From Cladorhizidae sp. MBARI D1340-BT2 (Eukaryota; Porifera; Demospongiae; Poecilosclerida; Cladorhizidae), in contig JAQNBH010000011.1 in assembly GCA_028752905.1 (NCBI GenBank), positions 17,577,909-17,641,908 on the forward strand: DNA of 64,000 nt. The letters are read 5' to 3'. The notes beneath the pieces were generated by a model. That model did not search any database. It was not told the DNA's origin and was given only the letters and a program-made list of their open reading frames with translations. Position numbers and translations under genes: made by a program. This document shows, in pieces, positions 11,513-21,500 of the stretch (positions are counted from its first letter, which is position 1; each line of letters starts with the position of its first letter).

Positions 11513-13560
11513 TATAACAAGGACATATTTATTCCCGGCAGTTGTTCTTTAAGAGGCCCAAATATGTCCATGGCAATGCGTTGAAAAGGTGCTTCCATTA
11601 TAGGTAGGGGATGCAATGGGGCTCTACCTGCTACTGCTGGTCCAGCTCTCTGACACACAGGGCATGATTTACACATTATTCCCACGTCTTTAGCAATACC
11701 TGGCCAATCCATCCTGGTCCTGATAGCTTCAAGAGTTCTAGTCTGGCCAAAATGTCCTGCCACGGGAGAGTTGTGGGCCATTTGTAGAATTCGAGTACGG
11801 GCATCCTTGGGAACAATAATGAGCTTTTTTCCATTCTGGTGATAGGGCTGTCTCATCAGTAATTCATTCTCCCAAAAGAAAAGACTGCTTCCCTCTTTAG
11901 CTTTTTCTCTGATTTTATTTAGCGTAGGATCTTGTTTTTGTAGTACTCTTAGTTTCTCCGGAGATACTGTCTCAAAAATTGATTCATCTTCTTCTGTGTT
12001 CTGGTCTAGGGTTGTAATACTACTTTCCATGTCAACATCTTCTTCTAGCTCATCTTCTCGTTCCACTGGTTGGATAACTGGGTTGTCATACTCTTGTTGC
12101 TGTTCCTCTTTCTGCCTGAGTTGGCTTTGTTTTTCTGCTTGTGCTCTGGTTGTGATCATTACCACTTCCTCACGTGCCAGCGTTGTCTGCTTTCTTTCTT
12201 CATGAACTGGGGTTAACTCTACTTCAGTGTCCAGCTCCTCTTTCAGAAACCTCTGAAAATGAGGAATATCTCGTCCCATTAACATGTCGATTCCAATGTG
12301 GGGAGATACCCCTACTGCTAACTCAATGCACTTTTCCTCCACTTGCAGCTGGATCTTGGCTGCTGGAAACCATGTCTTCTTAGAGCTGGCAGTAGTATAA
12401 GGTATCTTCCAATCAAGGAAGTCCGATTTTCGAATGCATCTAGGGTGGACAATTGATTTTGAGCAGCCTGTGTCTAGAAAGGCAAGAATGGATCTATCGT
12501 TGACCTTCACCCTACGAGTCCATTTAGGCAAAGTCTTACTTCCATCAGGGGTGCTTGTGAGGTAAACCTTTTCAAGTTTCACTCTACAATCCCTTCTTAG
12601 ATGGCCTTTCTTGCCGCAACGAAAACACTCGATCTGGCTTAGATCTCGGGGAGAATGTCTGCTAGAATCTCCACTTGTTGGTGGGGATCGGTTTACTTCT
12701 AGTCGTCTTGAATTTGGTACTCGTAGGTGAGTAGGAGTGTTACTCTCTGAGCTCTCTCTTGGTCTAAATTTGTTCGTTCTATCAGATTGTCTGGGTACAT
12801 CTGGTTCTCTCCTTTGATTTCCTAGATGCCTCACAATTGCCTCACTCAACTCCTCGTAGGTGCTAGGATCTAAGTTTCTCATTTGTATCTCCAGCCACCG
12901 TGGTAGTTTTTTCAGGGTTACTTCCATCAGCATCAAAGTCTCAGCCCCTTTTTCGGATGAGTTGATCCACTGATGGAAATTTTGTTGATGCCCCCTTAAC
13001 CAGGCATCAGAGTTGCTTCCATCAAAAGTCTTCTCAAAAACCCTCTTTCTGTATGTTTCTGTAGTGACTTGGTATGTTGCTAGTAGAGTGCTTTTAATGA
13101 TCTGATAGTCATTTTGTTCTGTTGAGCTTAGGGTTGATATAGCCGTCATCCCTGCTCCGGATAGTGAGCTTCGGAGGAATACAGGCCATTGTTCTTCTGG
13201 CCATCGTCCTGCCTGAGCCGTGACTTCAAACGTTTGCAGAAAAGCACCCATGTCATCCACGCCCTCCTGAAATTTCTGCAGAGTTAGTTTAGGAGTGGGT
13301 GGAGGTGGCTCAACCACTGATGGTCTGTGAAACTCGAACATATGTTGAAACAACCTCTCTTGTTGCTGGGCTGCTTGTCGTCTATCCTCCTCATGCCTCT
13401 GTTCCTCCCTTTCTGTTCTCCGTTGATCCATTTGGAGCCATTGAGCCATAAATCGATCTAAGGGTTCGTTTGTGTCAGAGATAGACTCTAGAGGGGGCAG
13501 AGTCTCTGGATTGGTGTTCCGAAGACGACGAGATTCTCTATGTTGTCGTTCTTCTGACAT
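11512..13560 (-). CDS. gag-pol: Gag-protease and N-terminal integrase
   Basis: A 682-residue ORF, ATG at 13560, about 185 bases after the primer-binding site. It begins with a charged, glutamine-rich segment likely to form coiled coil (about 45-75). A capsid-like region follows; residues about 168-246 (ETYRKRVFEK to VRHL) resemble the SCAN domain, which is thought to derive from Gmr1-type Gag. A CCHC zinc knuckle lies at 312-325 (C-X2-C-X4-H-X4-C), and a retropepsin active site DTG at 363-365 with a later GRDI. The C-terminus is the integrase HHCC zinc finger (H596, H603, C633, C636) and the first catalytic aspartate (D665 in MDIFGPL). The frame is lost just afterwards near 11534-11538, where one base appears deleted; the other frame carries the rest of integrase. 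Gag packages element RNA; protease cuts the polyprotein. Confidence 0.92.
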   Translation of the reverse strand: MSEERQHRESRRLRNTNPETLPPLESISDTNEPLDRFMAQWLQMDQRRTEREEQRHEEDRRQAAQQQERLFQHMFEFHRPSVVEPPPPTPKLTLQKFQEGVDDMGAFLQTFEVTAQAGRWPEEQWPVFLRSSLSGAGMTAISTLSSTEQNDYQIIKSTLLATYQVTTETYRKRVFEKTFDGSNSDAWLRGHQQNFHQWINSSEKGAETLMLMEVTLKKLPRWLEIQMRNLDPSTYEELSEAIVRHLGNQRREPDVPRQSDRTNKFRPRESSESNTPTHLRVPNSRRLEVNRSPPTSGDSSRHSPRDLSQIECFRCGKKGHLRRDCRVKLEKVYLTSTPDGSKTLPKWTRRVKVNDRSILAFLDTGCSKSIVHPRCIRKSDFLDWKIPYTTASSKKTWFPAAKIQLQVEEKCIELAVGVSPHIGIDMLMGRDIPHFQRFLKEELDTEVELTPVHEERKQTTLAREEVVMITTRAQAEKQSQLRQKEEQQQEYDNPVIQPVEREDELEEDVDMESSITTLDQNTEEDESIFETVSPEKLRVLQKQDPTLNKIREKAKEGSSLFFWENELLMRQPYHQNGKKLIIVPKDARTRILQMAHNSPVAGHFGQTRTLEAIRTRMDWPGIAKDVGIMCKSCPVCQRAGPAVAGRAPLHPLPIMEAPFQRIAMDIFGPLKEQLPGINMSLL

Positions 13561-13744
13561 GACAACCTCAACACACTAAAAATAATATTTTTTCAAATGT
13601 ACAAAAAAAAAGAAGAAAACAATACTAGCCTAGCTGACTAGGGGTTTGGTTTCACAAACTCTCTAGGCCTAGCCTGAGTTGTTTCCCCTGTACACTATTA
13701 CAGACTAGCTAAACTGTTGTCGGGTTCTCTGTCACTAAGAGAAT
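13561..13744 (-). other. Untranslated leader of the element
   Basis: About 180 bases between primer-binding site and gag ATG. No ORF; it would carry packaging signals, but none can be recognised by eye. Confidence 0.6.
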
Positions 13745-13757
13745 ACCGCTGCCACCA
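13745..13757 (-). other. Primer-binding site, likely tRNA-Leu
   Basis: One base after the 5' LTR, the minus strand reads TGGTGGCAGCGGT. This is complementary to the 3' end of the common eukaryotic leucine tRNA (acceptor CGCTGCCA plus CCA), as recalled from general tRNA knowledge. The host tRNA is not in this window, so the tRNA assignment is inferred; the position and TGG start are seen. Confidence 0.75.
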
Positions 13758-13758
13758 C

Positions 13759-14195
13759 TGTCAGGCAAATACTTCTACTATCTCTAAGTAGTCTAGTATC
13801 CTGCGACGCCTAAACAACAAAACTCTGTCTAAGCCAAAATCAGCTTTCCTGCTGTCTCCCACTCACGAAGAGTATAATTAAGAGCTGTAGGTTTAAATAC
13901 TTTAACAATATAAACATAAATAAATAGTGCTAAATAATCATACACTAGTCTCAAACCAATAAGTATGTCTCAAAGCTAAACTAGCTCAGTTTACGCTATA
14001 CGTCTAAAACTCGCTATCTCTGTTCGCTCGCTCCTCGCTCCAAGCTCCTCTCTTTCGTTTCTCATAGTTACTCTTGACCATGCGCGGGCACGGACTTGTT
14101 CAACCAATCAGTACTCCCGTATTCGACTCTGAAGGCTTCCTGGTCATTCACGGAGTAATCATCTTTGTCGTACATATAGGAGTCAATGTCTGACA
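13759..14195 (-). repeat. 5' LTR of the Gmr1-like element
   Basis: 437 bp, matching 8822-9258 at all but two adjacent positions (14042-14043). In element orientation this LTR should hold the promoter. It also carries a copy of the pol C-terminal coding segment (14068-14195), a consequence of pol overlapping the LTR. That copy has no upstream pol and is not a gene. Confidence 0.95.
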
Positions 14196-14200
14196 GCATG
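14196..14200. other. Target-site duplication, right copy (GCATG)
   Basis: Second copy of the GCATG found at 8817-8821, directly outside the 5' LTR; the satellite resumes at once in the same phase. Confidence 0.9.
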
Positions 14201-17200
14201 CATGTAGTCCAACAGTGAGAGTTGAACTTTGTAGGCATGCATGTAGTCCAACAGTGAAAGTTGAACTTTGTAGGCATGCATGTAGTCCAACAGTGAGAGT
14301 TGATCTATGTAGACATGCATGTAGTCCAACAGTGAGAGTTGAACTTTGTAGGCATGCTTGTAGTCCAACAGTGAGAGTTGAACTTTGTAGACATGCATGC
14401 AGTCCAACAGTGAGAGTTGAACTATGTAGACATGCATGTAGTCCAACAGTGAGAGTTGAACTTTGTAGACATGCATGTAGTCCAACAGAACTTTGTAGAC
14501 ATGCATGTAGTCCAACAGTGAGAGTTGAACTTTGTAGGCATGCATGTAGTCCAACAGAACTTTGTAGACATGCATGTAGTCCACCAGTGAGAGTTGAACT
14601 TTGTAGACATGCATGTAGTCCAACAGTGAGAGTTGAACTTTGTAGACATGCATGTAGTCCAACAGTGAGAGTTGAACTTTGTAGACATGCATGTAGTCCA
14701 ACAGTGAGGGTTGAACTATGTAGACATGCATGGAGTCCAACAGTGAGAGTTGAACTTTGTAGACATGCATGTAGTCCAACAGTGAGAGTTGAACTTTGTA
14801 GGCATGCATGTAGTCCAACAGTGAGAGTTGAACTTTGTAGACATGCATGTAGTCCAACAGTGAGAGTTGAACTTTGTAGGCATGCATGTAGTCCAACAGT
14901 GAGAGTTGAACTTTGTAGACATGCATGTAGTCCAACAGTGAGGGTTGAACTTTGTAGGCATGCATGTAGTCCAACATTGAGAGTTGAACTTTGTAGACAT
15001 GCATGTAGTCCAACAGTGAGAGTTGAACTTTGTAGACATGCATGTAGTCCAACAGTGAGAGTTGAACTTTGTAGACATGCATGTAGTCCAACAGTGAGAG
15101 TTGAACTTTGTAGGCATGCATGTAGTCCAACAGTGAGAGTTGAACTTTGTAGACATGCATGTAGTCCACCAGTGAGAGTTGAACTTTGTAGACATGCATG
15201 TAGTCCAACAGTGAGAGTTGAACTTTGTAGACATGCATGTAGTCCAACAGTGAGAGTTGAACTTTGTCGACATGCATGTAGTCCAACAGTGAGAGTTGAA
15301 CTTTGTAGACATGCATGTAGTCCAACAGTGAGAGTTGAACTTTGTAGACACGCATGTAGTCCAACAGTGAGAGTTGAACTTTGTAGACATGCATGTAGTC
15401 CAACAGTGAGAGTTGAACTTTGTAGGCATGCATGTAGTCCAACAGTGAGAGTTGAACTTTGTAGACATGCATGTAGTCCAACAGTGAGAGTTGAACTTTG
15501 TAGACATGCATGTAGTCCAACAGTGAGGGTTGAACTTTGTAGGCATGCATGTAGTCCAACAGTGAGAGTTGAACTTTGTATACATGCATGTAGTCCAACA
15601 GTGAGAGTTGAACTTTGTAGACATGCATGTAGTCCAACAGTGAGAGTTGAACTTTGTAGACATGCATGTAGTCCAACAGTGAGAGTTGAACTTTTTAGGC
15701 ATGCATGTAGTCCAACAGAGAGAGTTGAACTTTGTAGACATGCATGTAGTCCAACAGTGAGAGTTGAACTTTGTAGACATGCATGTAGTCCAACAGTGAG
15801 AGTTGAACTTTGTAGACATGCATGTAGTCCAACAGTGAGAGTTGAACTTTGTAGACATGCATGTAGTCCAACAGTGAGAGTTGAACTTTGTAGACATGCA
15901 TGTAGTCCAACAGTGAGAGTTGAACTTTGTAGGCATGCATGTAGTCCAACAGTGAGAGTTGAACTTTGTAGACATGCATGTAGTCCAACAGTGAGAGTTG
16001 AACTTTGTAGGCATGCATGGAGTCCTTCAGTGAGAGTTGAACTTTGTAGGCATGCATGTAGTCCAACAGTGAGAGTTGAACTTTGTAGACATGCATGTAG
16101 TCCAACAGTGAGAGTTTAACTTTGTAGGCATGCATGTAGTCCAACAGTGAGAGTTGAACTTTGTAGACATGCATGTAGTCCAACAGTGAGAGTTGAACTT
16201 TGTAGACATGCATGTAGTCCAACAGTGAGAGTTGAACTTTGTAGACATGCATGTAGTCCAACAGTGAGAGTTGAACTTTGTAGACATGCATGTAGTCCAA
16301 CAGTGAGAGTTGAACTTTGTAGACATGCATGTAGTCCAACAGTGAGAGTTGAACTTTGTAGGCAGGCATGTAGTCCAACAGTGAGAGTTGAACTTTGTAG
16401 ACATGCATGTAGTCCAAAAGTGAGAGTTGAACTTTGTAGACATACATGTAGTCCAACAGTGAGAGTTGAACTTTGTAGGCATGCATGTAGTCCAACAGTG
16501 AGAGTTGAACTTTGTAGACATGCATGTAGTCCACCAGTGAGAGTTGAACTTTGTAGACATGCATGTAGTCCAACAGTGAGAGTTGAACTTTGTAGGCATG
16601 CATTGTAGTCCAACAGTGAGAGTTGAACTTTGTAGACATGCATGTAGTCCAACAGTGAGAGTTAAACTTTGTAGACATGCATGTAGTCCAACAGTGAGAG
16701 TTGAACTATGTAGACATGCATGTAGTCCAACAGTGAGAGTTGAACTTTGTAGGCATGCATGTAGTCCAACAGTGAGAGTTGAACTTTGTAGACATGCATG
16801 TAGTCCAACAGTGAGAGTTGAACTTTGTAGGCATGCATGTAGTCCAACAGTGAGAGTTGAACTTTGTAGACATGCATGTAGTCCAACAGTGAGAGTTGAA
16901 CTTTGTAGACATGCATGTAGTCCAACAGTGAGAGTTGAACTTTGTAGGCATGCATGTAGTCCAACAGTGAGAGTTGAACTTTGTAGACATGCATGTAGTC
17001 CAACAGTGAGAGTTTAACTTTGTAGGCATGCATGTAGTCCAACAGTGAGAGTTGAACTTTGTAGACATGCATGTAGTCCAACAGTGAGAGTTTAACTTTG
17101 TAGACATGCATGTAGTCCAATAGAGAGAGTTGAACTTTGTAGACATGCATGTAGTCCAACAGTGAGAGTTGAACTTTGTAGACATGCATGTAGTCCAACA

Positions 17201-18562
17201 GTGAGAGTTGAACTTTGTACACATGCATGTATCCAACAGTGAGAGTTGAACTTTGTAGGCATGCATGTAGTCCAACAGTGAGAGTTGAACTATGTAGGCA
17301 TGCATGTAGTCCACCGGTGAGAGTTGAACTTTGTAGGCATGCATGTAGTCCAACAGTGAGAGTTGAACTTTGTAGGCATGCATGTAGTCCAACAGTGAGA
17401 GTTGAACTTTGTAGACATGCATGTAGTCCAACAGTGAGAGTTGAACTATGTAGGCATGCATGTAGTCCAACAGTGAGAGTTGAACTTTGTAGGCATGCAT
17501 GTAGTCCAACAGTGAGAGTTGAACTTTGTAGGCATGCATGTAGTCCAACAGTGAGAGTTGAACTTTGTAGGCATGCATGTAGTCCAACAGTGAGAGTTGA
17601 TCTATGTAGACATGCATGTAGTCCAACAGTGAGAGTTGAACTTTGTAGGCATGCTTGTAGTCCAACAGTGAGAGTTGAACTTTGTAGACATGCATGCAGT
17701 CCAACAGTGAGAGTTGAACTATGTAGACATGCATGTAGTCCAACAGTGAGAGTTGAACTTTGTAGACATGCATGTAGTCCAACAGAACTTTGTAGACATG
17801 CATGTAGTCCAACAGTGAGAGTTGAACTTTGTAGGCATGCATGTGGTCCAACAGAACTTTGTAGACATGCATGTAGTCCACCAGTGAGAGTTGAACTTTG
17901 TAGACATGCATGTAGTCCAACAGTGAGAGATGAACTTTGTAGACATGCATGTAGTCCAACAGTGAGAGTTGAACTTTGTAGACATGCATGTAGTCCAACA
18001 GTGAGAGTTGAACTTTGTAGACATGCATGTAGTCCAACAGTGAGAGTTGAACTATGTAGACATGCATGTAGTCCAACAGTGAGAGTTGAACTTTGTAGGC
18101 ATGCATGTAGTCCAACAGTGAGAGTTGAACTTTGTAGACATGCATGTAGTCCAACAGTGAGAGTTGAACTTTGTAGGCATGCATGTAGTCCAACAGTGAG
18201 AGTTGAACTTTGTAGACATGCATGTAGTCCAACAGTGAGAGTTGAACTTTGTAGACATGCATGTAGTCCAACAGTGAGAGTTGAACTTTGTAGGCATGCA
18301 TGTAGTCCAACAGTGAGAGTTGAACTTTGTAGACATGCATGTAGTCCAACAGTGAGAGTTTAACTTTGTAGGCATGCATGTAGTCCAACAGTGAGAGTTG
18401 AACTTTGTAGACATGCATGTAGTCCAACAGTGAGAGTTTAACTTTGTAGACATGCATGTAGTCCAATAGAGAGAGTTGAACTTTGTAGACATGCATGTAG
18501 TCCAACAGTGAGAGTTGAACTTTGTAGACATGCATGTAGTCCAACAGTGAGAGTTGAACTTT

Positions 18563-21500
18563 GTACACATGCATGTATCCAACAGTGAGAGTTGAACTTT
18601 GTAGGCATGCATGTAGTCCAACAGTGAGAGTTGAACTATGTAGGCATGCATGTAGTCCACCGGTGAGAGTTGAACTTTGTAGGCATGCATGTAGTCCAAC
18701 AGTGAGAGTTGAACTTTGTAGGCATGCATGTAGTCCAACAGTGAGAGTTGAACTTTGTAGACATGCATGTAGTCCAACAGTGAGAGTTGAACTATGTAGG
18801 CATGCATGTAGTCCAACAGTGAGAGTTGAACTTTGTAGGCATGCATGTAGTCCAACAGTGAGAGTTGAACTTTGTAGGCATGCATGTAGTCCAACAGTGA
18901 GAGTTGAACTTTGTAGGCATGCATGTAGTCCAACAGTGAGAGTTGATCTATGTAGACATGCATGTAGTCCAACAGTGAGAGTTGAACTTTGTAGGCATGC
19001 TTGTAGTCCAACAGTGAGAGTTGAACTTTGTAGACATGCATGCAGTCCAACAGTGAGAGTTGAACTATGTAGACATGCATGTAGTCCAACAGTGAGAGTT
19101 GAACTTTGTAGACATGCATGTAGTCCAACAGAACTTTGTAGACATGCATGTAGTCCAACAGTGAGAGTTGAACTTTGTAGGCATGCATGTGGTCCAACAG
19201 AACTTTGTAGACATGCATGTAGTCCACCAGTGAGAGTTGAACTTTGTAGACATGCATGTAGTCCAACAGTGAGAGATGAACTTTGTAGACATGCATGTAG
19301 TCCAACAGTGAGAGTTGAACTTTGTAGACATGCATGTAGTCCAACAGTGAGAGTTGAACTTTGTAGGCAGGCATGTAGTCCAACAGTGAGAGTTGAACTT
19401 TGTAGACATGCATGTAGTCCAAAAGTGAGAGTTGAACTTTGTAGACATACATGTAGTCCAACAGTGAGAGTTGAACTTTGTAGGCATGCATGTAGTCCAA
19501 CAGTGAGAGTTGAACTTTGTAGACATGCATGTAGTCCACCAGTGAGAGTTGAACTTTGTAGACATGCATGTAGTCCAACAGTGAGAGTTGAACTTTGTAG
19601 GCATGCATTGTAGTCCAACAGTGAGAGTTGAACTTTGTAGACATGCATGTAGTCCAACAGTGAGAGTTAAACTTTGTAGGCATGCATGTAGTCCAACAGT
19701 GAGAGTTGAACTATGTAGACATGCATGTAGTCCAACAGTGAGAGTTGAACTTTGTAGGCATGCATGTAGTCCAACAGTGAGAGTTGAACTTTGTAGACAT
19801 GCATGTAGTCCAACAGTGAGAGTTGAACTTTGTAGACATGCATGTAGTCCAACAGTGAGAGTTGAACTTTTTAGGAATGCATGTAGTCCAACAGAGAGAG
19901 TTGAACTTTGTAGACATGCATGTAGTCCAACAGTGAGAGTTGAACTTTGTAGACATGCATGTAGTCCAACAGTGAGAGTTGAACTTTGTAGACATGCATG
20001 TAGTCCAACAGTGAGAGTTGAACTTTGTAGACATGCATGTAGTCCAACAGTGAGAGTTGAACTTTGTAGACATGCATGTAGTCCAACAGTGAGAGTTGAA
20101 CTTTGTAGGCATGCATGTAGTCCAACAGTGAGAGTTGAACTTTGTAGACATGCATGTAGTCCAACAGTGAGAGTTGAACTTTGTAGACATGCATGTAGTC
20201 CAACAGTGAGAGTTGAACTTTGTAGGCATGCATGTAGTCCAACAGTGAGAGTTGAACTTTGTAGACATGCATGTAGTCCAACAGTGAGAGTTTAACTTTG
20301 TAGGCATGCATGTAGTCCAACAGTGAGAGTTGAACTTTGTAGACATGCATGTAGTCCAACAGTGAGAGTTTAACTTTGTAGACATGCATGTAGTCCAATA
20401 GAGAGAGTTGAACTTTGTAGACATGCATGTAGTCCAACAGTGAGAGTTGAACTTTGTAGACATGCATGTAGTCCAACAGTGAGAGTTGAACTTTGTACAC
20501 ATGCATGTATCCAACAGTGAGAGTTGAACTTTGTAGGCATGCATGTAGTCCAACAGTGAGAGTTGAACTATGTAGGCATGCATGTAGTCCACCGGTGAGA
20601 GTTGAACTTTGTAGGCATGCATGTAGTCCAACAGTGAGAGTTGAACTTTGTAGGCATGCATGTAGTCCAACAGTGAGAGTTGAACTTTGTAGACATGCAT
20701 GTAGTCCAACAGTGAGAGTTGAACTATGTAGGCATGCATGTAGTCCAACAGTGAGAGTTGAACTTTGTAGGCATGCATGTAGTCCAACAGTGAGAGTTGA
20801 ACTTTGTAGGCATGCATGTAGTCCAACAGTGAGAGTTGAACTTTGTAGGCATGCATGTAGTCCAACAGTGAGAGTTGATCTATGTAGACATGCATGTAGT
20901 CCAACAGTGAGAGTTGAACTTTGTAGGCATGCTTGTAGTCCAACAGTGAGAGTTGAACTTTGTAGACATGCATGCAGTCCAACAGTGAGAGTTGAACTAT
21001 GTAGACATGCATGTAGTCCAACAGTAAGAGTTGAACTTTGTAGACATGCATGTAGTCCAACAGAACTTTGTAGACATGCATGTAGTCCAACAGTGAGAGT
21101 TGAACTTTGTAGGCATGCATGTAGTCCAACAGAACTTTGTAGACATGCATGTAGTCCACCAGTGAGAGTTGAACTTTGTAGACATGCATGTAGTCCAACA
21201 GTGGGAGTTGAACTTTGTAGACATGCATGTAGTCCAACAGTGAGAGTTGAACTTTGTAGACATGCATGTAGTCCAACAGTGAGGGTTGAACTATGTAGAC
21301 ATGCATGGAGTCCAACAGTGAGAGTTTAACTTTGTAGACATGCATGTAGTCCAACAGTGAGAGTTGAACTTTGTAGGCATGCATGTAGTCCAACAGTGAG
21401 AGTTGAACTTTGTAGACATGCATGTAGTCCAACAGTGAGAGTTGAACTTTGTAGGCATGCATGTAGTCCAACAGTGAGAGTTGAACTTTGTAGACATGCA

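Larger units (their letters stand above)
8822..14195 (-). mobile_element. Gmr1-like Ty3/gypsy LTR retrotransposon, nearly intact
   Basis: A 5,374-bp element on the minus strand, inserted into the satellite. It has two 437-bp LTRs (TGTCAG...CTGACA ends), a GCATG target duplication, a primer-binding site, a polypurine tract, gag-protease and pol. The pol order is protease, integrase, RT, RNase H, the copia-like order that defines the Gmr1 group within Ty3/gypsy; ordinary Ty3/gypsy elements have integrase last. No envelope-like ORF is present. The LTRs differ at two adjacent positions only (9105-9106 versus 14042-14043), so insertion is recent. The copy is broken by a one-base frameshift near 11534-11538 and a stop at 9575-9577, but could still be mobilised in trans because its ends look complete. 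Confidence 0.93.

Noticed and set aside
10632..12383. Plus-strand ORFs opposite gag-pol
   Set aside because: Shadows of the minus-strand pol frame; no motifs.
14068..14277. Short minus-strand ORF joining satellite and LTR codons
   Set aside because: It is the LTR copy of the pol tail fused by chance to satellite sequence.
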